Shown: positions 22,426 through 35,775 of the stretch, piece after piece
How the letters are laid out: each line of letters opens with the position of its first letter
How positions within the stretch are numbered: the stretch's first letter is position 1
DNA from: Fennellomyces sp. T-0311
Taxonomy: Eukaryota; Mucoromycota; Mucoromycetes; Mucorales; Lichtheimiaceae
Assembly (NCBI GenBank): GCA_025266875.1
Contig: JALLLT010000002.1
Span: 310,001 to 374,000 of the forward strand
Direction: 5' to 3'
Length of the DNA: 64,000 nt
The notes under the pieces: model-generated
Seen by the model: only the letters and a program-made list of their open reading frames with translations
Told to the model about the DNA's origin: nothing
The model's database searches: none
Made by a program: the position numbers and the translations under genes

Positions 22426-25400
22426 TTAGTCCAAAAGTGATCCGCCGCCGTTACTAGGATTCAAAGGTTGCCAATAAGTCTGCTGCTGTTGCTGTTGCTG
22501 AGGAGCAGGATTCCCAGGCATTGGTTGTTGAGGAGGCGGAGGATGTTGACGACTTTGCTGCTGCCATGGCTGTTGTTGGGAATTAGTACTGTAGTACGGT
22601 TGTTGTTGTGTTGGGGGCTGTATATTGGGAGTTTGCTCAGGTCGAGCCGAAACATTTGATGATAGCATGGGGTAGTAACTAGGCATTGAGGCAGGAGGCG
22701 CTGGTGGTTGCTGGGGCTGCGGTTGTTGATGCTGCATCTGTGGAGGCTTGCTTGGCAACGGTGGGGGTTGTTGTCGCTGTGATTGCTGTGGCAAACGTGA
22801 TTGTGGCATTGTGTGCTGCTGTGGCATTGGGGTTTGTTGAGCCACAGGTGGTTGCCGAAGCATTGACGGCTGCTGCTGAGATACCGGCAGCGGTTGTTGA
22901 GGAATTGATGGCTGTTGCGGCATCGATGGCTGTTGTATTGATGGTTGGGGCATAGACTGCTGTTGTGGAGATGGCTGCGGCATCGATTGCTGTTGTGATT
23001 GTGATGGATACACAGGCATGGAATAACGATACTGCTGCGGTTGTTGTTGTTGCTGCTGCTGTTGTGATGGAGCAGTCGGTGGGGCGCCGTACATGTTTAC
23101 TGGAGGTGCAGGAGCCACAGGAGAAGATACGTACATTTCTTGTCTCGGGATTGAAGGCGCAGATGAAATACTTTGCGAAAACATGTATGGTACAGGAGAG
23201 GCACCGGCTGGCGATGCGGCATATTGTGCTGAGTTGGAAGAATAGGACGGAGCTCTTTGGAGAGGCGGTGGCTGTGGTGGAGCAGTCGGCTGTTGTTGAT
23301 AGACATTCGTCTGTTGGGAAGGTATCTGAGAGCCATAGCTGGTATACGGTTGTGGCGGCGGTGCACTTCTAGCCGGTGGGGACTGCGGCGGGTTGGAGTA
23401 GCTTGCAGTCGGTTGCGGAGGAGCGGATGCAAAAGATTGCGAAGATGTCGAGTAAGAACGAGGAGTAATGGGTGAGGCAGTTGGCTGTGCGTTGTAGAAC
23501 GAAGTGTGCTGACCAATCGACATTTCGCGTGCCTTGTCTGCCAAGCTTGACATGGTCGTGTCAATTTTGGGAGCTGCAGCTGATGTGTACTTGCTCAGCT
23601 TTTCCTTGAGCAGCTCTTGTTCCTTCCCAATTCGCTCGTTCTCCAATGTTTCGCCCATACTCTCGCGTTCCTGTGCTCGCTCACTGGTAAACTTGCGGGC
23701 ATTGCTCATCAGCGACTCGATCACGTCACAAAGACTGGAGTAGAATTGAATCCCTTTTCTGTAAAAGGTGCAGTGAGTACCACGTTGGACAGAACCGGTT
23801 GTGTCTCACACTCCTTACCTTAAACCTTCTTTGGTCTCGAAATAACCGGATTGTGCTCGGTTAAACCTGTCCAAGACACTGCGGCGCTGTCGCTCTGCTG
23901 CATCCCACCGCTTTTGCAACTTTTGTGCTTCTTCGCCGTCCATCACCGCTTTGAAAGCAGCAGTCAGTTCCTGGATCACCTGCTGCTGGTGATGGATCGA
24001 TGCTGTGATGCGTTGCTGATGAGGTCGAAACTTTTCCAGCTCACTGGTGAATATCTGCTGCTCGATATTGACAGTCTTTTTGTTGAGGATCAAAAGCTGG
24101 GAGATGTCATCTTGCATGGTCTACATAACATGAGGTTTGTCAGCTAAGCTTACACGTGATAACTGTCCAACGAAAGAGCTTACCTTTTCCTTCAAATCCT
24201 CAAACGTTTCCCGACGGTCATTCTCGATCTGCCGAAGCTTGTCTAATGTATCCTCCACTCGTTTGACCTTGATTTCCATGCTTTTACTGCTGATTCCGAC
24301 GTCGATCTCCAGATCCAGCAAGTTGCTGGCATCCTTTCCATTTGTCTTGTCGCTGAACAGACCAGCCAGACTCTCCGTAAAAGCCGTCTCCAACGCCTTG
24401 CTTTTGCCTCCTTGTCGCAGCACACCAACATCCTGCGCAATCTCATCGTAGTGCCGGAGCAGCTGGCCGTCTGACTGTGATGCACTGCTCAAAGCATCCC
24501 GATGATTACGTAGATCTTGTCGGAAATCACCTGTCAATAACCCAGATGGCTTCTGTGTCCATTGATCTCCATATTTGACCTAGCGGATGAGCTGCTAAGC
24601 GACATGAGCTTGAGGGGTACAATATATCTACTTACACGCATCTTCTCGCACTCTTGCATTTCTTGATCCAGCTCTAGCGACACTTGATCTAGCATCTGTC
24701 CAGCACGCGACTTGAGCCCATCCAGCGTTTCAATTAGCTCGCGCACTGTTGTGTTGTTGCTTGATTCCTCCTGTGAGATCTTGTCAGCCCACTCACGGAC
24801 GTCAGACGACGGCACAGCAAAGCTATCCAGCATTGCATTATCTGCATTCGCCCCGAGCTGGTGCTGCTGCTTGAATTTTTCCAGCGACTTGGGCAACTTC
24901 ATGTACTCCAACGAAGCATTAAGCTCTGCCTTTGCAATGTCACAGCGCTCTGATTCCGCCCGCACCATCTTTGCCTTCTCCTCCGAATACATGGATGCGC
25001 TTTCATGCACGCTGAGGGGAATAAGCCTTGCAAAGATATCCCCGCCAATGATCTTGCTCACTTCATTGGGCCCGTACAGCTCTGAAATGGGCACCGGCTT
25101 GACGGCCTTGAGTCGGTCGATGGGAGTCAGGATGGCGTCCTTCGGCACATGGTCGTGGTAAATCATATCGTTGTCGCGTGCAGCAGCTGTATGTTTTTCT
25201 GCAAGGTTGGCAGCGAGCGACTTGCACAGCTCTTGGAGCACCGATCCACAGTCGCCGGGCAGCGCGTGGCCCGAGCTTAGCAGAGACATATTACTGCCGG
25301 CCAACTTGCTTGCTTCCTTGGCCACGGCTTCGGCTGCAGCGAGTCGCGACACCTGCTCGCCAAAATTCTGGTCGAGTTCGCATGCGGCGGCTCGATGTTG

Positions 25401-26207
25401 CTGTGCGACAGCCTGATAGTACTTTTGTTTGATCTGGGACATGATCATCCAGCTCTTGTCGACGCCCACGCCCCGCCCGATGCAATCTTGGATATCGTCC
25501 GACAAGCTCCCATACACCCATGCAGCATGGCTCGCCAACTTGGCCACCAAGCTATCTTTCTTCTTTTCCCGGAGCGAATTTTCCAGAAAGCTTTCGTGCG
25601 CCTGCGCAAGCATAAGCTCGGTCAGCATCTTGACTGTGTCACGGTTCAGGTCCTGCGAAGGCGCATGCAAAAAATTGTCGTTAATGTACAGAAACATGCC
25701 TGCCGACGCCTGGAAGAAGTTGAACGCGCGTTTGCGCCCCTCGGCCTCAGCTCGATTCTGTACTGAAGCGATAGCAGAAAGTGTTGCTGCCGTGTTGAAT
25801 ATCACGCTGGCCTTTTCATATGCGAGAGAATATTGTGAGGTCGCCCGTCCATTGAACGCATCGTACCTGCAAATGAAAGCTTGTGAGCATACCCTTTTTT
25901 CTTACGCAATCCCGGACAATCCCTACCAGGTAAACAGGATCTTGATGTGCTTTTCATCAACCGGAAATCGAAGGTCAAGCAGCTCCAGCTGTCCAAAGTA
26001 GCGGTAGAGTAAATCTCGACCAGTCAGGTCCTTCCCGGCCCCGCGAATGTCCTGCCGTAGTCGGTTCAGGGCATAGGTTTCTTCGCTGTATTTCTCGGGG
26101 TCATCTTGGTAGACGTTGGCAATGTAGTACTTTAGCGGGTGAATCCAATCGACATCGTCGGTGCGCTTGAATGGCGCACTTATGAAGGGTATTTGCTGTT
26201 GAGCCAT
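22426..26207 (-). CDS. BRO1: Bro1/ALIX-family ESCRT adaptor
   Basis: Five exons (26207-25927, 25866-24636, 24579-24184, 24120-23819, 23758-22426) give 1180 aa. Residues about 1-380 are a Bro1 domain (IPFISAPFKRTDDVDWIHPL, SVIFNTAATLSAIAS), the ESCRT-III Snf7-binding surface. About 390-730 is the coiled, V-shaped middle (YGPNEVSKIIGGDIFARLIP, then long helices). From about 780 the chain is Pro/Gln/Ser-rich with poly-Q runs, typical of the flexible ALIX/Bro1 tail that binds partners. Family role: on endosomes it links ESCRT-III to the deubiquitinase for multivesicular-body sorting. PalA/Rim20 has the same fold but usually a shorter tail, so Bro1 is preferred. Exon 3 uses the frame YGDQWTQKPSG after a 56-nt intron. 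Confidence 0.92.
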
Positions 26208-29200
26208 TTACGAGCGAGAGTTGAGTCTCTGAGGAACAGAGTTACGCTGCGATCAATGCGCTGAGCTTCGATTTCGCTTGAATCGACGTCCCCTCTTGCC
26301 TTTCATTTTTTAAACTGCCCCGAAACACATGCCTTCTTGACCTGTAAGGATGCCTTGCATATACCTTTTACCGCTCCTTCCGATATCCAGGTGGACGCTT
26401 GTTGCTTCCCTGTGCAACAGCAATGTAAACAGCAGGTCACCTGATCCCTTAGATTGTGCAGAACATGGATACCCCGCCCAGAAAAAGGTGTGTCGTGATT
26501 CTAAAGGGTGTCACCACCTTGTCCAGCACAGAAGGTGCTTTTATCTGCCCACCATTAGTGCAACCCCCCCCCCTGACGAATACAAAAGAAACCTTTGTTG
26601 CAAAGATGGCCATGATCATCATTGGGTAGTTTTTCTTGCCACTGTGTTGTCTGACAGCATGTTCGCTGCCGTCGCTTGGATCGCTCAAACATGGTATCCA
26701 GTGCTATGCACCAGTTTGAAAATGCTGAAATTGTAGCTTTATTACTCCATGTGCCTGTAGTAAAACCGCCTCCAATGCTGTGTGTTAGCCAGCATATTCT
26801 TTCTCGCAAGAATACTGTTTCGTGCGCTTTTGTGTATGATAAGCGTATGCAAAGCATCCAGGAATAGAAACCACACTTACTATCAGAGCTAATGCTACTT
26901 TATATAAACTGATCATTCCTACTTGTTACACTGCAATCCAGACACCTTGCAAGAGCTTCATGGAGTTCACATGTTTCGCACAAGAAACAAGCACTATCGC
27001 TTATCAATTGGATTATCGAAAATACACAGCCACATACATCACTTGTATTTATATCAAAGATGGTATCGTTTAGCGATGCCTGAAGCTAAAGCTGCATATG
27101 TACAATTGCGATCAACTTGCTACGTACTCGTCTCCTAGGTATACGGCCGCCCTTCTTTATAAGCTAGCTGCCTAGTATCTCCAAAGATGCTTCACATATT
27201 TCAATTCTTTTTTTTCTCTCAAATAACGGCGGGGATCAGGTTTCCAGGCCAAAGCTCGACGAATGGGATTTGAGAATAGCTTTTTCGTTTATCCTACCAT
27301 CAAATAACACGTATCATTTCATTGATACATTACTGTACGTACTGCTCTGAGAGCATGCTTTGTTTTCTCCGAAGCATAACAATAATGACGCTCATGCTAG
27401 TAAATAGCTAGTCCATGAACAAAGCGAAGCCGATTGTTTTGCCTTTACTACATTTGCTATATTTAAATCATACTGACTCAACAATAGTGCTAAACCAATC
27501 GGTACCCATGAGTCATGACATAAGGCCAATAATTCACACGAAGAATTCGAACGAACATTTTTGCATTGTTGCGCGGAGATTACCTTCGATGCCGTGATCG
27601 GATTATCGAACAGACCATACTTAAGCAACCGATATTTTGGACACAAAGCATACATACAGTAGTTATGGTACGATATAATTCCATTGAAATGCTGCGCTCA
27701 ACGGTACAGCAATAAATGAATATTTAAAATAAACAATAGCAGCTTTATTGACAAGTGTACCCCCCAATGCTATATGTCCACTCATACATACATACATATA
27801 TATATATTGTTGTGTCAAGGTTAACGATTCCCTTGACCGTTCAATTACACACTATGTATTTTGACCAGCACTGTATCTAAGAAAACCTTTGTAGATTTTT
27901 GGAACTAATTATTCACTTTTTACCTGCTCTGCATGCGTTTTTTCTTTAGCTACATATCATTCGACAAAAAAAAGGGATCAGCCTTAATGTCTATATCATT
28001 GCATATCAAAAGTTCACTTTGAAACAGGAGTGGCCAACCTAACATACTACCTTACTGCCAGAAAAGACGGATTAGCGCCGAGTGGCACATATCGTTAATG
28101 GGTCATCGTGCTGGTAATAGGTCCAATGATTGCGCTTTATGATTCAATGTCAAAAGTTCAAACCTAATCGGTTTAGCTTCTTCATATGAGATTGATACAA
28201 ACTCATAAACTACCTACACATGCGACAAAAAGATCCTTGTCCCGATAGACTTGCTCATGTGAGTAAATAGTGCAGAAAAGGAAAGTGTGTGACGAAGATC
28301 TTCGGATCAGGATAAAAACATAGACAGTTTAAGCTACAACCAAATACCAGTAGAAGCTTTCGGTGTATACTGTAACCGTATAAACAAAATTTCAGATTTC
28401 TCTAGCAAATGCATTCATAAGGCCTAGTATGTTATCGGACAGCAAGGGTATTATCTTTTAATGTGGGACTTTATGTAGCACATTTGCTTAAAATTTGCAA
28501 GCAATTAATGTTACTCCATGCTTTAGAAAAGTCAATCAAATGCTACTGATGGCATGACAAGGCATCACTGAAAGCTGCAAGGTATATCTATACATCGTGA
28601 CCCTGTAAAACATTTAAAAAAGACTGTACATCACATATGCAGCCATATATGTCTTAATGCATTCGCAGAAATGCGGGAGCATTAGATCCAAAAACAGCAA
28701 GAGAGAAAGTTTGCCACTCTGCCGTGACTATAACACTACAAAGAGGGACTTCCGGGTTCTCCTGATTTGTGCTCTTGGACATAAAAAGCGATTTCCAGCG
28801 GATGATGAAGTGTTTATGTTGGGTCCGGACCCATTTTCAAAAAACGATCAGCCTTATCATCTAATACGTTCAGTGAAATGAAAAGACGTACAGCACTTTC
28901 CTGCTAAGGGAATCAGTTCTCTAAAAATATGGCCGCTCATGCACATGCATGTGAACTGCAGTAAAAGAAAAAGGAAGAACCAGTAGCAGACACCCCGTTG
29001 GCTGTGGCTGAGTGTGTGTATTATGTGTTCATGCGCCTGCATGGCTGTGAAGCTCCTCCACGATCTAGATCCCTCTCCTTACGCTGTACATTTCACTCCC
29101 CCCTCCCCCTCCCCCCTTCGCTCGAAACCCCTGGCCTCCTTTTTTGCCTGCCATCCCGTTCAGTGGCGGGTTTTCAACCGTCAACCTCGGCTTGTTTCCA

Positions 29201-30124
29201 TAAAAGTGTAATGAGGATAAATAAGTAAAAAGGAAATCGGAAGGAGATGAGGATGGAATACCAGTTTCGCCTTAATCAGTGTGATCCGAATGATGTATTG
29301 AATTCGGTCTCTGATTGGTTACTTTAACTGGGCAAAAGTTGTTGATCGGTTTTGGTTGAACGTAAAATTTTTTTGTCGTCGTCATGACCACGCAACGTGG
29401 TTGATGGGTTAGACCCCTCGTGATGATGGGAATGAAGAGATGAGTCAACTTTGCTTTGGGAGAGAACGAGAGGGGTTCAGCTGGTGGCCCGAGCAATTGA
29501 ATACTGTTGGGGAAGGAAACAGATTTTTCTGCGACATGTTTCATTGGTTCATTAGTCGTACTACGTTTGTATTTTTGTGCTAAATTGGCCGCATATTTTC
29601 ACGCTAACCAGCAAAGACACACCCTAAAACTGCCTAGAATGAAAAATAAGATGAGCAAGCAGCCTTTCCAAATTCTTGGGACCGTCCCAGATCGGAAGAC
29701 TGAATTTAAGCTATATGACCGCGGCGTATTATAGAATGTACCGTAAAAGGCAGGCTATTTACTTTTTTGTTATCCAGTACGCGCGCACAGGAATTGCTTA
29801 CAAACAGCCCAATTGGAATTTCTGTTACATCATATCATGGCGGTCGATGCATGTTTACAAGGAGAGAGGAAACAAAAAAGATATCGAGCCTCGGAGTTGG
29901 AATCGTTACACAGTCAGCGCCATGACGACATGACCACTTCCCTTTTGCGGATTATTTTTGGGGGGATAAATCTGGCTATGGTTAGGGGGCAGGGGGGGGG
30001 TAGTCTTCTCGGACATGATGTCATGGCAACAAGCACCCATATATATATAAAAGAGCGCCTTCATGTTTTTGATTCTTCATTACTTCAACCGACTTTCTAA
30101 CAACATAATAACATCTTCACAATA
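26208..30124. other. Intergenic, 3.9 kb
   Basis: Promoter side of Bro1 at the left and of the small Ser/Thr-rich gene at the right. A homopolymer CCCCCCCCC run sits near 26565, and AT microsatellite-like TATATATATAT near 27797. Isolated ORFs here have no recognisable motifs. No RNA gene found. Confidence 0.45.
30042..30053 (+). promoter_or_regulatory. TATA box of the small Ser/Thr-rich gene
   Basis: TATATATAAAAG about 80 bp before the ATG at 30125, followed by a C/T- and A-rich leader. Spacing and sequence match the sugar-transporter promoter in this window. Confidence 0.6.
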
Positions 30125-30397
30125 ATGGCTTCCATCTATACCAAAGCTAGCACCGGTCCTACCACCACCGCTGCAAACCACCATCATCACCATCGCAATA
30201 TCCGATCGTCGCTCACTCGAGAAGATCTACTGGCCATGGCACGCAACGAATATGCCCGACAATTATGCAAGTTCACCGAGGCTCAACTCAAGCAGCGTGT
30301 CCCCTCATGTTACACGAACAGCGCTTACAAGCGGACTGCGCCCGGTGCGACTCGTTCGACGGTAACGAGCAGCAGCCACTCGTCGAACAACAGCTGA
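30125..30397 (+). CDS. Small His/Ser/Thr-rich hypothetical protein (90 aa)
   Basis: Single exon with an ATG in good context (ACAATAATGGC), a TATA box about 80 bp upstream and a stop at 30397. The product starts MASIYTKASTGPTTTAAN, has a five-His run, a central amphipathic charged segment (LTREDLLAMARNEYARQLCK) and a Ser/Thr-rich end (TVTSSSHSSNNS). No signal peptide or membrane helix. I do not recognise it. The strong promoter layout and an A/T-rich 3' region support a real, possibly highly expressed gene. Confidence 0.6.
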   Translation: MASIYTKASTGPTTTAANHHHHHRNIRSSLTREDLLAMARNEYARQLCKFTEAQLKQRVPSCYTNSAYKRTAPGATRSTVTSSSHSSNNS

Positions 30398-30884
30398 AAA
30401 AGCCAATCGTTTTTCGCCACTTTTGGCCCCTTTGATATACCTATTTACGGCAGATGTATTCGATCCGCACACATACAAACACACACACATCCATCCCAAA
30501 ATAATCACAATTAGTTGTATATTTCCGTTTTTCATTACGCATTCATATCATTTTTGCCGTTTGTACATAACACAACACCAATCATTTCTTCATCTGCACA
30601 GCGCAGAAAAATAAAAAAAGTGTCCGTCGGCTTGGAAACCTAAAAATATCAAGGTGTGGAGTAGCAGTTTCCATGCCAAAGGGGGTAGCCAATGGCTTTA
30701 ATAGCCCTAAATGGTCTGGACCAATGATGGGCGCACGGCAGCTCATATAGGCTCGTTTCTTTTTTCCTGCCTGCAATATCACAGGCACACGAACAGCCAT
30801 ATTGCTCTTGCTGGACCCTCCTTTTCTCAATATACCTCTGGCCTATTTTACTCCTTTTTCCACTCTTTTCTATCTCTTTCGACC
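30398..30884. other. Intergenic between two plus-strand genes
   Basis: 3' region of the small gene (AATAAAAAAAG at about 30609) and the promoter and C/T-rich leader of the RhoGAP gene. Nothing else seen. Confidence 0.45.
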
Positions 30885-32464
30885 ATGTCGACCTTCGATA
30901 TTCCCACCGTCCTCTCGCCTACGCAGAAAACCCTGATTCGTGCCTGGTGGAAAAAAGTGACGGTGGCCAATCCCAAAGGGCCGGGTGAGATGGACGATGG
31001 CGGCTCTGGTAATGCAAACACGAAGATGAAACAAGAGCGAAGAAAAGCAGCAGGGAAAAAGCTTATTTTTTTGTTGTAACCTGCCCGCCTTAGACAAAAA
31101 AGTGTTCGGCCTTCCATTAGTAGAATCCATCAAATATGCCCATTCCAGCATCTCCTACGTTGACGCCAAAACAGGCAAACGCTGTTACGGCATCATTCCA
31201 ACGATCATTGCAAAGTGCGGCTCCTATTTGAAAGAAGAAGGTAGGGCGTTTCCTTTTTCTGCCCAACGCACGCGATCACCTAGCCTCCCGCTTACATATG
31301 ACTTAGGCTTGTTGATCGAAGGCATATTCCGCATGTCCGGCAGCGCCAAACGCATCGGCAGATTGCAATCACTGTTCGACGATTCAGAAGATTACGGGGC
31401 TCGGTTTAATTGGGAAGGAGCGTACACAGTGCACGATGCAGCAAACGTTATGCGTCGCTTTCTGAATCACCTTCCGGAGCCTGTAATTACTCTCGACTAC
31501 TACCGCCCCTTCAAAGATGCCATGAGTAAGTCCACGCCGATCCGTTGCATGGCGCCCAGAGAGTGTAACCACTTGTTTCTGGATTACAGATGAAGAATAC
31601 CCATCCATCGACGCCAAGATCGACGCCTTCCAGAATCTGATCTACAAGCTACCGTTGGTTCATCAATACTTACTATTGTACTTGATGGATATGCTCGGAC
31701 TTTTCGCAATGACAAGTGAGGTGACACGTATGGATATATCTGCTCTGGCTGCTGTGTTTGCTCCGGTAAAATCCCCGAGAATGGCGTGTTTCTTGCTGTG
31801 GTCCTTATGGTTTTGTTAGGGTGTTCTATCCCATCCCGACGACGAGCTGAACCCGGCTGGATACAAGGAGTCCCAGCGGGTGATCGAGTTTTTGATCGAA
31901 CATCAGGACAAGTTTGCTGCTCCTCAATCACTGATTCCCCCAAATCAATCCATGATTCCTCGTCACAATCCTACTCCAAAAGAAACAGGTTAGTTATTAT
32001 GCGAGATGTTGCTTATGTAACTGCGGAGCTAACCGTTGTCATAGTTTCTGAGTCTTCGTTGCGGAGGAAACTGTCCAATAATTCTGACAAACGCGCTGAT
32101 ATGGCACGCATTGCGCAGGATCTGCAGAAGCACGGACTTGGATCAACACCGGCGCTCCAGCGATCAGCCACAACGTCAATGGCAAAGGGGAAACGACCAG
32201 GCATTCCGTTCAACGACACCGCAATTTCATTACCTTACGAGAACACAGCGACCACACAGCTGAAACGATCCAAAACAGTGCCAAGTAAAAGGCACAAAGA
32301 GAGCGAAGCCGCGGCACACGGTAAGACAACGGAAAATGTGTTTGTAACGCTCAGACATACTCAACTCTTATTCTGTAGGTGAGAAAAAAGCAGGAGGTCG
32401 ATGGAAATCAATCCGCCGGGTACCGGGTGGGAAGGAGCCACATGAACTCGTGTCCCAGTCTTAG
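30885..32464 (+). CDS. Sac7/Bag7-like RhoGAP
   Basis: Seven exons (30885-30984, 31094-31240, 31307-31525, 31590-31765, 31820-31988, 32045-32320, 32379-32464) give 390 aa. The GAP domain begins VFGLPLVESIKYAHSSIS, continues with the arginine finger in GIFRMSGSAKRIG, then YTVHDAANVMRRFLNHLPEP and SALAAVFAPV. This order and spacing match fungal Sac7/Bag7-type GAPs that act on Rho1 in the cell-wall and actin pathway. The last 150 residues are basic and Ser-rich, probably disordered. All introns fall at standard GT/AG sites; the first is longest (109 nt). It differs from the Rgd1-like gene by having no F-BAR part. Confidence 0.88.
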
Positions 32465-33372
32465 AACCCTTCACTACAAACACCTACGCATACTATCTTC
32501 TGTACCTTTAGTTAAACACTGCCGCTGTATATGTATATCCTTCGTCTTACCATCTATTCTGCTTAAATATATGTATATCCTTTTGTTGTTGCTTTGACCA
32601 AGTCACTTTTGGATAAACGCAAAGGCATATTGCTGCGTGTGATCTGTGCTACACGATGTGTTAGGTATTACTTTCGGTCTCATGTCGTACGGTGGAGCAA
32701 ATGTAATGATTCGATCCTTCTTTCCCGCCTTCTTCGATTTCTTCCGTAGCGTCCCAAGAAACCCTTATTCTGATGGATGTTGGTGACTCATGATCAGGAG
32801 ATACGGCACTATCAAACAACATCCTATGCATTTTTCCCGGTAAAGTTGCAGCGTGATCCACGTGGGATAAACCAATTAGGGTTCCAATTCTGGGCTTTTT
32901 TACAGTTTGAGGCGGTAAAAACAGGGAGGGAAGGAATGGAACCAATCAACCTGTCCGGAGCGTACGATGGAATTTCTGGATCATGGGAAGCATACCATCC
33001 AATAAGCTGTAAGGTTAAATGACAAGTCAAAGTTTGTTGCAGCTAACCAGGGTGCTCGTTCATATACTCGGTGAAGATGTCTATGTGCAATGTACACCCA
33101 TACGAAAAATAAATCCGCTTGATTTAGAAGTATGTGACCTAAATCGCAAGAGGATATGCACACAAGCACAATCCACCCATACACAACTTACACATGCCGC
33201 GGGAGAGGGCTCTCCACACTCACACACCCTCTCCAACTATGTCGTATTCCGCCGGTTTCGAGTAGCACAAATGTGTGATCCCCGCGTTTCTTGGTTATTC
33301 CAGCCGTCCCTTTCAGTGATCCGACAGACCCGGAAAGTCGCATAAGCACGCCACAGGCCCTGCACACGACCC
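32465..33372. other. Intergenic; contains the sugar-transporter promoter
   Basis: No gene recognised. The right part (33180-33370) is C-rich and precedes the TATA box at 33373, so it probably holds the control region of the transporter. Confidence 0.45.
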
Positions 33373-33380
33373 TATAAAAG
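33373..33380 (+). promoter_or_regulatory. TATA box of the sugar transporter
   Basis: TATAAAAG in CCCTATAAAAGCG, 82 bp before the ATG at 33455, followed by a pyrimidine-rich leader. Confidence 0.7.
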
Positions 33381-33454
33381 CGCCCTGTTTGATTAGTCTT
33401 TTTTTCCTTTCACTCTACTCTTTCTATTCTTTCCTATCTTACACTTCAAAAGAG

Positions 33455-35348
33455 ATGCAGGCTAACTGGAGAGTCTACGCTGTATCACTCTTTGCTGCCA
33501 TTGGCGGTTTCTGCTTCGGTTATGACACTGGTGTCTTGAGTGTAAGTCTTTTTTGTCCTACATGACTTGCAATCGTTTGCCAACACAGCATACGTACATT
33601 AGGGTGTGTTGACGATGGATCACTTTATCTTTACCATGCGCGGGCGTGAGTTTTTGACACCGTTGGAAACGGGTACACTTACGGGTTTGCTGCTGGCTGG
33701 TTGTTTTGTGGGTGCCCTCTTGGCAGGTATATATAATTAATGACTAATGAAAGTTTCACGATAACCTATACTGAACATTCTTTCTTATACAATAAGGTCA
33801 ATCTGCCGAAATTCTTAGCCGAAAGCGCACAATTATTCTTGCTTCTTGTATCTTCATGGTTGGCTGTGCCATCCAAACTGCTGCTAATGGCTACGCTATG
33901 ATGGTTGTTGGCCGTGCTATCGCTGGTCTTGGTGTCGGCTCTTTGTCCATGGTTGTGCCATTGTATCAGGTAATACAACAACGATTGGGATTGTAACATG
34001 GTTCGTTTTTAACTCGTGCGTCTCTACTAGTCTGAATTAGGTTAGCAGGAAAAAGCTTGGAACCGAAAGCTTTCATGCATAGGCTTTGGTACTCATCCAC
34101 ATTTCTATAGCTCCCAAGGAAATCCGTGGTCGACTTATCTCGCTGCAGCAATTCATGATCACCGCAGGTCTTATGGTTGCCTTCTGGTGCGGTGCTGGCA
34201 CCCAATACATTGAAGGTCAGGCTTCGTGGCGCGTTCCTATCGGTATCCAGATCGCTCCTGGTTTTGTCCTTGCTATCGGTGCCATCTTCTTGCCTTTCTC
34301 TCCCCGTTGGCTTATCAGCAAGGGTCGCAAGGAAGAAGCTCTTGCAGTCTTGGCCAATTTGCATGCCGGTGGTGACCAGAACGCACCCGTGGTGGTTGAA
34401 GAATACAACGAAATCGTCCAACAGATTGAACTCGAACGTAAGGTTGCCATTACTAGCTATCTCGAACTCTTCTCGGTCAAGAACCGTCGCCGCATGGTTC
34501 TCGGTATTTTCATCCAAATCTTCCAGCAATTTACCGGTATCAACAGTATTATGTACTATGCTCCCAAGATCTTCTTGCAAGCTGGTATTGGTGAGCGAAG
34601 CTCCACATTGATCGCTTCGGGTGTGAATGGTGTCTTGAACATGTTGGCAACCATTCCCGCTGTCCTCTACTTGGATCGACTTGGTCGTCGTGGCACTCTT
34701 ATCAGTGGCGCCATCTTTATGGGCACTGCTATGTTGCTCTGTGGTATTGTCATGGGCGCAATTGCTGAAGTCACATTCAACGAGGAAACTGGTGAGAACG
34801 AAGTCAACATTGGTTTCAACCAGCATGCTTCGTACTTCTGTATCGTCATGATCTACTTCTTTGTTGCCGGTTTCGCCTACTCGTGGGGTCCAGTCGGATG
34901 GGTCTACCCTGCCGAAATCTTCCCTCTCAACATTCGTGCCAAGGCTACTTCCTTGACAACCGCTGCTAACTGGTTGATGAAGTAAGTTCCCATTATAGCA
35001 ACTCCATACTAGTATTTTACCAACTAATGACAACGTAGCTTCGTTATTTCTCAAGTTGTTCCTATTATGCTTGCGGATATCACCTGGGGAACGTATATCT
35101 TCTTTGGCTGCTGCTGTTTCGGTATGTAAAGCATATAGATATGTGTGAAAATGATAAGGGCTAACTTTGATGGTCTTTATATAGTCATGTCAGTATGTGT
35201 TTATGTCTTCTACCCTGAAACCAAGAACAAGAGTCTTGAAGAGATGGACCAGGTATTCGATGGCCCAGTTTTGGTATTCAGACAGAAGCGTGCGTATGCA
35301 GAGCGCCACCTTGAAGCTGCAGAAAAAGGCAGCATCGAGGAGAAGTAA
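33455..35348 (+). CDS. Sugar (hexose) transporter of the major facilitator superfamily
   Basis: Seven exons give 503 aa: 33455-33541, 33603-33726, 33797-33969, 34031-34040, 34111-34981, 35039-35121, 35185-35348. The 10-nt exon at 34031 is required to restore SELAPKEIRGRL. Sugar-porter signatures are present: GGFCFGYDTGVL in helix 1, a degenerate GRR-type motif (AEILSRKRTI), RAIAGLGVG, PRWLISKGR before the central loop, QQFTGINSIMYYAP in helix 7, YLDRLGRRG, and PETKNKSLEEMD after helix 12. Twelve membrane helices fit the pattern, so it is a plasma-membrane hexose importer, probably proton-driven; the exact sugar cannot be read off. A TATA box and C/T-rich leader suggest strong, regulated expression. 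Confidence 0.93.
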
Positions 35349-35626
35349 ATTAATTTACTGCTTTCCTGTGACACGATATGTTACATTCATCATTCCTACT
35401 TTTCCTTACTATGTACCTTTTTCCTTACTACGAATCATTACTATAATTAGTACTCTTCTCCTCTCTTAGAAAACTCCAATAAATCATCTAACTTTCTATA
35501 TCATCACGTCTGTGCAACATCTATAAATCAATTCTTTGCCTTATGTGCCAGTTGTGCAAAATTTATAAAAACTATACATATTATTAACCTTTAAGTTTGT
35601 CTATATCATTGTCGGTGAGTACGCAG

Positions 35627-35745
35627 CACCTTAGAAAAAAAATATGAGAAATATATTGGAATATGGAAAATTTCAATATCAAATATGCAATTATGGGGAT
35701 CAAAAGCATATGTATCACTTTTATATTGAACAATTTTCAATATAG
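35627..35745. repeat. Left terminal and subterminal repeats of the transposon
   Basis: Terminal inverted repeat of about 28 bp with one mismatch to the right end, then AAATATGCAATTATG and three ATATTGAA-type motifs (TTTCAATATC, TATATTGAAC, TTTCAATATA). The transposase stop codon is only about 150 bp from the end. Confidence 0.8.
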
Positions 35746-35775
35746 TCGTAGTCTGAAAAACATCGTGTCAATGGG

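Noticed and set aside
22686..23372. Plus-strand ORFs rich in Val and Ala opposite the Bro1 tail
   Set aside because: Complement of CAG/CAA and CCN repeats that encode the Pro/Gln tail of Bro1.
33966..35054. 362-codon minus-strand ORF
   Set aside because: It is exactly antisense to the sugar transporter exons and rich in Asp/Glu/Thr, as expected from the complement of a codon-biased gene.
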